From assembly GCA_024516035.1 (NCBI GenBank), contig CM044965.1, positions 23,740,165 through 23,804,164 of the forward strand: a stretch of DNA of 64,000 bases, read 5' to 3'. Source of the stretch: Bactericera cockerelli. Its lineage: Eukaryota; Arthropoda; Insecta; Hemiptera; Triozidae. The position numbers were made by a program, and so were the translations under genes. Shown here in pieces: positions 55,501-61,500 of the stretch. Within the stretch, counting starts at the first letter, position 1. Every line of letters starts with the position of its first letter. The notes beneath the pieces were generated by a model, which saw nothing but the letters and a program-made list of their open reading frames with translations, searched no databases and was not told the origin of the DNA.

Positions 55501-58500
55501 AAATATTCCCCGGCTAGACATACATCTGTTCTATTATACAGAACAAAATTATTAAATTAAAATAATTTACAATTTGCAAATACGTAGGTACTTATTACAG
55601 ATAATTACCATCAGTTTAATCAAAGTCCAATATAATTGACAGATAATACGTACATTTTCACCCATTGCATACCGAGCTATTTTAACTTGATAACCCCAGG
55701 AGACCGGGCTCAATTCAATCAGCACAGGTTTCCTGTGATAATTAATAATTTCTATCTATACAGGATTCCGTGTCTATCACATCCCTAATAAGGAATCCGC
55801 TAAGCATGCAGATTTTGTTATATTGTCTATCACATTTGATAACGAGCCTCTAAGATAAGGATAACCCCGTCTATCATATCTGATAACCACGTAGGTACCT
55901 AGAAAACACACGGTGTCTATCATATATGATACCCATAGTACGCAATGGTTTAATACATTATTTTTTTTTAATTATAAAAATAATTACCTATATTCATTAT
56001 AGTAAAAAACAATAATACATTATTCAATATTTTTATTTAATTTTTTTTTCTATTTCCAGGATAAATAAGACGTACAATTTAATACCTTATTCTTTTTTTT
56101 TTATTATAAAAATAATTACCTATAGGTATAGGTAATCATTATAGTAATAAAAAAAATATTATTCAATTTAATTTTATTCTATTTCCAGGAAACATAATAA
56201 GTACATAATTTATAAAAATAACTATCCATATTCACTATAGTAAAAATAATGCATTATTTTTTCTATTTTTTTTCTATTTCCAGGATCCAGAAGAGGAGGG
56301 GCTGCTGGAACAGTTCCGCTCCCAGATCTGCGAGTGCATCACCCTGTATGCGCGCATGTACAGCGAGGAGTTTGAGCCTACGTGCGGGGCTTTGTGTCGA
56401 TGTGTGGAACATTCTGAACGGCACAAGCATTGCGCAGAAGTACGACAGTGTGAGTCCAGTGTTTTATGAATCACCCTGTATGCATAGTGAGAATCCTGTG
56501 TTAATTATGAGTGTACCACACAGTATTTTTTTTATATATATTTTTTTAAGTTTCCATGTATTTATATTTTACAAATAAACATCTTCAAAAAAATAATAAT
56601 GAGGGTATACCCACCTTCGAAAGATAAAAAACCTTGTGCTGAAGGTATTGCGCAGAAGTATGACAGGTTGAGTCCTGTGTTTATTATTAGTGCATCACCC
56701 TGTATACATAGTGAGAATCCTGTGTTTATTATTAGTGTACCACCCTGTATGCATAGTGAGAATCCTGTGTTTATTATTAGTGAATCACCCTGTATGCATA
56801 GTGAGAATCCAGTGTTAATTATTAGTGTACCACCCTGTATTGCGCAGAAGTATGACAGTGTGAGTCCAGTGTTTATTATTAGTGTATCTGCGCATGCGCA
56901 TGTACAGTGAGGAGTTTGAGCCCTACGTGCGGGGCTTTGTGTCGGATGTGTGGAACATTCTGAACGGCACAAGCATTGCGCAGAAGTACGACAGTGTGAG
57001 TCCAGTGTTTATTATTAGTGCATCACCCTGTATACACAGTGAGAATCCTGTGTTTATTATTAGTGTACCACCCTGTATATATAGTGAGAATCCTGTGTTT
57101 ATTATTTATTAGTGCATCACCCTGTATACATAGTGAGAATCCTGTGTTAATTATCAGTGTACCACCCTGTATTGCGCAGAAGCACGACAGTGTGAGTCCA
57201 GTGTTTATTATGAGTGAATCTGCGCATGCGCATGTACAGCGAGGAGTTTGAGCCCTACGTGCGCAGTTTTGTGTCAGATGTGTGGAACATTCTGAACGGC
57301 ACAAGCATTGCGCAGAAGTACGACAGTGTGAGTCCAGTGTTTATTATTATTAGTGAATCACCCTGTATACATAGTGAGAATCCTGTGTTACATAGTGAGA
57401 ATCCTGTGTTTATTATTATTGAATCACCCTGTATACATTGTGTGAGTCCAGTGTTTATTATTAGTGCATCACCCTGTATACATAGTGAGAATCCTGTGTT
57501 TATTATTATTGAATCACCCTGTATACATAGTGTGAGTCCAGTGTTTATTATTAGTGCATCACCCTGTATACATAGTGTGAGTCCAGTGTTTATTATTAGT
57601 GCATCACCCTGTATACATAGTGAGAATCCTGTGTTTATTATTATTGAATCACCCTGTATACATAGTGTGAGTCCAGTGTTTATTATTAGTGCATCACCCT
57701 GTATGTACAGTGAGAATCCAATGTTTGTGTACCACCCTGTATTGCGCAGAAGTATTAGGCTGGTATGCAGAGGCGATTTTGTAATCCCTATATTCCCTAT
57801 AGGGTTCACTGTAGGGTGGTCCCGAGCTTGCTTTAGGGAATACTTCGACCTTGACAATTATTTATTAAAGAAACATGTGATTGCACATGCGCACAGACGC
57901 TTTAAACAAACGTCTCTGAATAACAAAATCAGCTGAAGGGACAAATGACCCAGCCATCCATCCCTACAGTGAGGACTCTGCATACAACCCTTGGTCTATC
58001 ACCCTGTATAATGTTTATCTCTTGTATTATTATTATTTTTCTCATTCTAATAAGCTTTCTATCTCCTCACCCCCATTTCTTCTAATGAGCTTTCCATCTC
58101 CTCACCCCCATTTCTTCTAATGAGCTTTCTATCTCCTCACCCCCATTTCTTCTAATGAGCTTTCTATCCCATTTCTTCTAAAGAGCTTTCCATCTCCTCA
58201 CCCCATTTCTTCTAATAAGCTTTCTATCTCCTCACCCCCATTTCTTCTAATGCGCTTTCCATCTCCTCCCCCCAGCTGGTGGGCCACGCCCTCTCCTTCC
58301 TCAGCGCGGTGGCCGACCGCCAGAACTTCCGGGACTCTATATTCTCCAACCCCGAGGCTCTGCAGTCCCTCTGCGTCAAGGTCATCATCCCCAACCTCGA
58401 GCTGAGGCCCTGCGACGTGGAGCTGTTCGAGGACAGGTAACACTGGTGGTCAAGTGGTCAAGGCACTACAGGTAACAATGGTGGTCAAGTGGTCAAGGCA

Positions 58501-61500
58501 CTAGTCAGGTAACACTGGTGGTCAAGTGGTCAAGTGTTCAAGGCACTAGTCTGGTAACACTGGTGGTCAAGTGGTTAAGTGGTCAAGTGGTCGAGGCACT
58601 ATAGGTAACACTGGTGGTCAAGTGGTTAAGTGGTCGAGGCACTATAGGTAACACTGGTGGTCAAGTGGTTAACGCACTGGTCTGGTGATCCAGATAATAA
58701 TAATAATATCGCCTTATTTATACTGCCCGATTAGGACTATTAAAGTCCCATTATTCCAGCAGTAAGCCCAAGACATATTATTATGCCCGATTAGGACTAT
58801 TAAAGTCCCATTATTCCAGCAGTAAGCCCAAGACATATTATTATGCCCGATTAGGACTATTAAAGTCCCATTATTCCAGCAGTAAGCCCAAGACATATTA
58901 TTATGCCCGATTAGGACTATTAAAGTCCCATTATTCCAGCAGTAAGCCCAAGACATATTATTATGCCCGATTAGGACTATTAAAGTCCCATTATTCCAGC
59001 AGTAAGCCCAAGACATATTATTATGTGGTAAAAATCCCAAATGGGAGGATAACATGTCATGTCCCGGCTGGGTTTCGAACCCACCACCCAGTGCATGAAT
59101 TTTTCCTCATGAATTTGAGTTTTTGACCACATATTAATAAGACTCTGAGGGTTAGGTGGTAGATAGAGGATAGGTAACAAACTCGAGCTGCGGCCCTGCG
59201 ACGTGGAGCTTTTTGAGGAGAGGTAACACTGGTGGTCAAGTGGTCAATTTTTTTTTTTTTTTTTTTTTTTTTACAAGGTTTACATAACAAGTTTATTGGT
59301 ACTCTATTACAATGTAGACCTTAGGAAATAGATAAAGATATAATATTTTTTATTATAAATTATATTAAAGAGGTATAATTGGATAAGAAAAAAGATCCAT
59401 TATACAAGTATTAAGATAATACCTCTTCGATTGAGGATTTGAGTGCACTATGGCTAATTTCAAGGCACTACAGGTAACACTGGTGGTCAAGTGGTCAAGG
59501 CACTACAGGTAAAACTGGTGGTCAAGTGGTCAAGGCACTAGTCAGGTAACAATGGTGGTCAAGTGGGCAAGGCACTACAGGTAACACTGGTGGTCAAGGC
59601 ACTAGTCTGGTAACACTGGTGGTCAAGTGGTTAAGGCACTACAGGTAACACTGGTGGTCAAGTGGTCAAGGCACTAGTCTGGTAACACTGGTGGTCAAAT
59701 GGTCAAGGCACTAGTCAGGTAACACTGGTGGTCAAGGCACTAGTCAGGTAACACTGGTGGTCAATTGGTCAACAGGCTAGTCTTGTGATCCAGGTAGCGT
59801 AGGAATCCGTTGGTTTGAGTCCCACCACCCAGTGCATGAATTTTTCCTCATGAATTTGAGTTTTTGACCACAATTCAATTTTAATTTTATGATGATGGGA
59901 CAGATATTGATGAATGAATACATTGGTTCGAGTCCCACCCGGTGCATGAATTTTTCCTCATTGATTTGAGTTTTTGAGCACGTTTCAATTTCAATTTTTA
60001 TGTTGATCGGACAAGTATTGATGATTGAATAGTTCACTAAATCATAATAATATAATAATTTATTATGAATCTATAATTAAATATGACTTTTTCATTTGAT
60101 AAAAAAATCTATGTCAGGTGTAGGTACAATTTCCAGAACTACTATGCAGTAATATTTCTAATATAATTGTAGATCGTATTAAACTTTTTAGTTTATTAAA
60201 CATAAAAAACATTATTAAGAACATCATCATTAGTATGACAACCGAAAACGCTTGCAGCATTGCCTCGCTGAAGTGCAAGGCTTATTTGTTGCAGCAAATA
60301 AGCCTTGTTTGTTAATATTATAATTGTCACCTCCACAAGCCTAGTAATATTATTATTGTCACCTCCACAAGCCCAGTAATATTATAATTGTCACCTCCAC
60401 AGCCCGGAGGAGTACATCTGGCGGGACATGGAGGAATAATAATAATAATGTAACCTTCACCTCCACAGCCCGGAGGAGTACATCTGGCGGGACATGGAGG
60501 AATAATAATAATAATAATGTAACCTTCACCTCCACAGCCCGGAGGAGTACATCTGGCGGGACATGGAGGAATAATAATAATAATGTAACCTTCACCTCCA
60601 CAGCCCGGAGGAGTACATCTGGCGGGACATGGAGGAATAATAATAATAATGTAACCTTCACCTCCACAGCCCGGAGGAGTACATCTGGCGGGACATGGAG
60701 GAATAATAATAATAATAATGTAACCTTCACCTCCACAGCCCGGAGGAGTACATCTGGCGGGACATGGAGGAATAATAATAATAATGTAACCTTCACCTCC
60801 ACAGCCCGGAGGAGTACATCTGGCGGGACATGGATGAGGAATAATAATAATAATAATGTAACCTTCACCTCCACAGCCCGGAGGAGTACATCTGGCGGGA
60901 CATGGATGAGGAATAATAATAATAATAATGTAACCTTCACCTCCACAGCCCGGAGGAGTACATCTGGCGGGACATGGAGGAATAATAATAATAATGTAAC
61001 CTTCACCTCCACAGCCCGGAGGAGTACATCTGGCGGGACATGGAGGAATAATAATAATAATGTAACCTTCACCTCCACAGCCCGGAGGAGTACATCTGGC
61101 GGGACATGGAGGAATAATAATAATAATAATGTAACCTTCACCTCCACAGCCCGGAGGAGTACATCTGGCGGGACATGGAGGAATAATAATAATAATAATG
61201 TAACCTTCACCTCCACAGCCCGGAGGAGTACATCTGGCGGGACATGGAGGAATAATAATAATAATGTAACCTTCACCTCCACAGCCCGGAGGAGTACATC
61301 TGGCGGGACATGGAGGAATAATAATAATAATAATGTAACCTTCACCTCCACAGCCCGGAGGAGTACATCTGGCGGGACATGGAGGAATAATAATAATAAT
61401 AATGTAACCTTCACCTCCACAGCCCGGAGGAGTACATCTGGCGGGACATGGAGGGGTCTGACGTGGAGACGCGGAGGAGGGCGGCGTGTGATTTCGTGCG

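Larger units (their letters stand above)
56450..57745 (+). repeat. Array built from CSE1L exon 6 pieces and its donor
   Basis: About 45-bp units join exon text (GTGCATCACCCTGTAT), a spacer, and donor-like GTGAGTCCAGTGTTTATTAT or GTGAGAATCCTGTGTTTATT. Two longer copies carry the last 100 bp of exon 6 with the donor: 56893-56995 and 57226-57327. Short copies of the exon end (ATTGCGCAGAAGTATGACAG) are at about 56647, 56839, 57170 and 57741. Long ORFs here are by-products. Confidence 0.92.

Noticed and set aside
56562..57936. ORFs of 93-240 codons on both strands
   Set aside because: Translations of the exon 6 derived array and MITE; only the exon-homologous parts have meaning.
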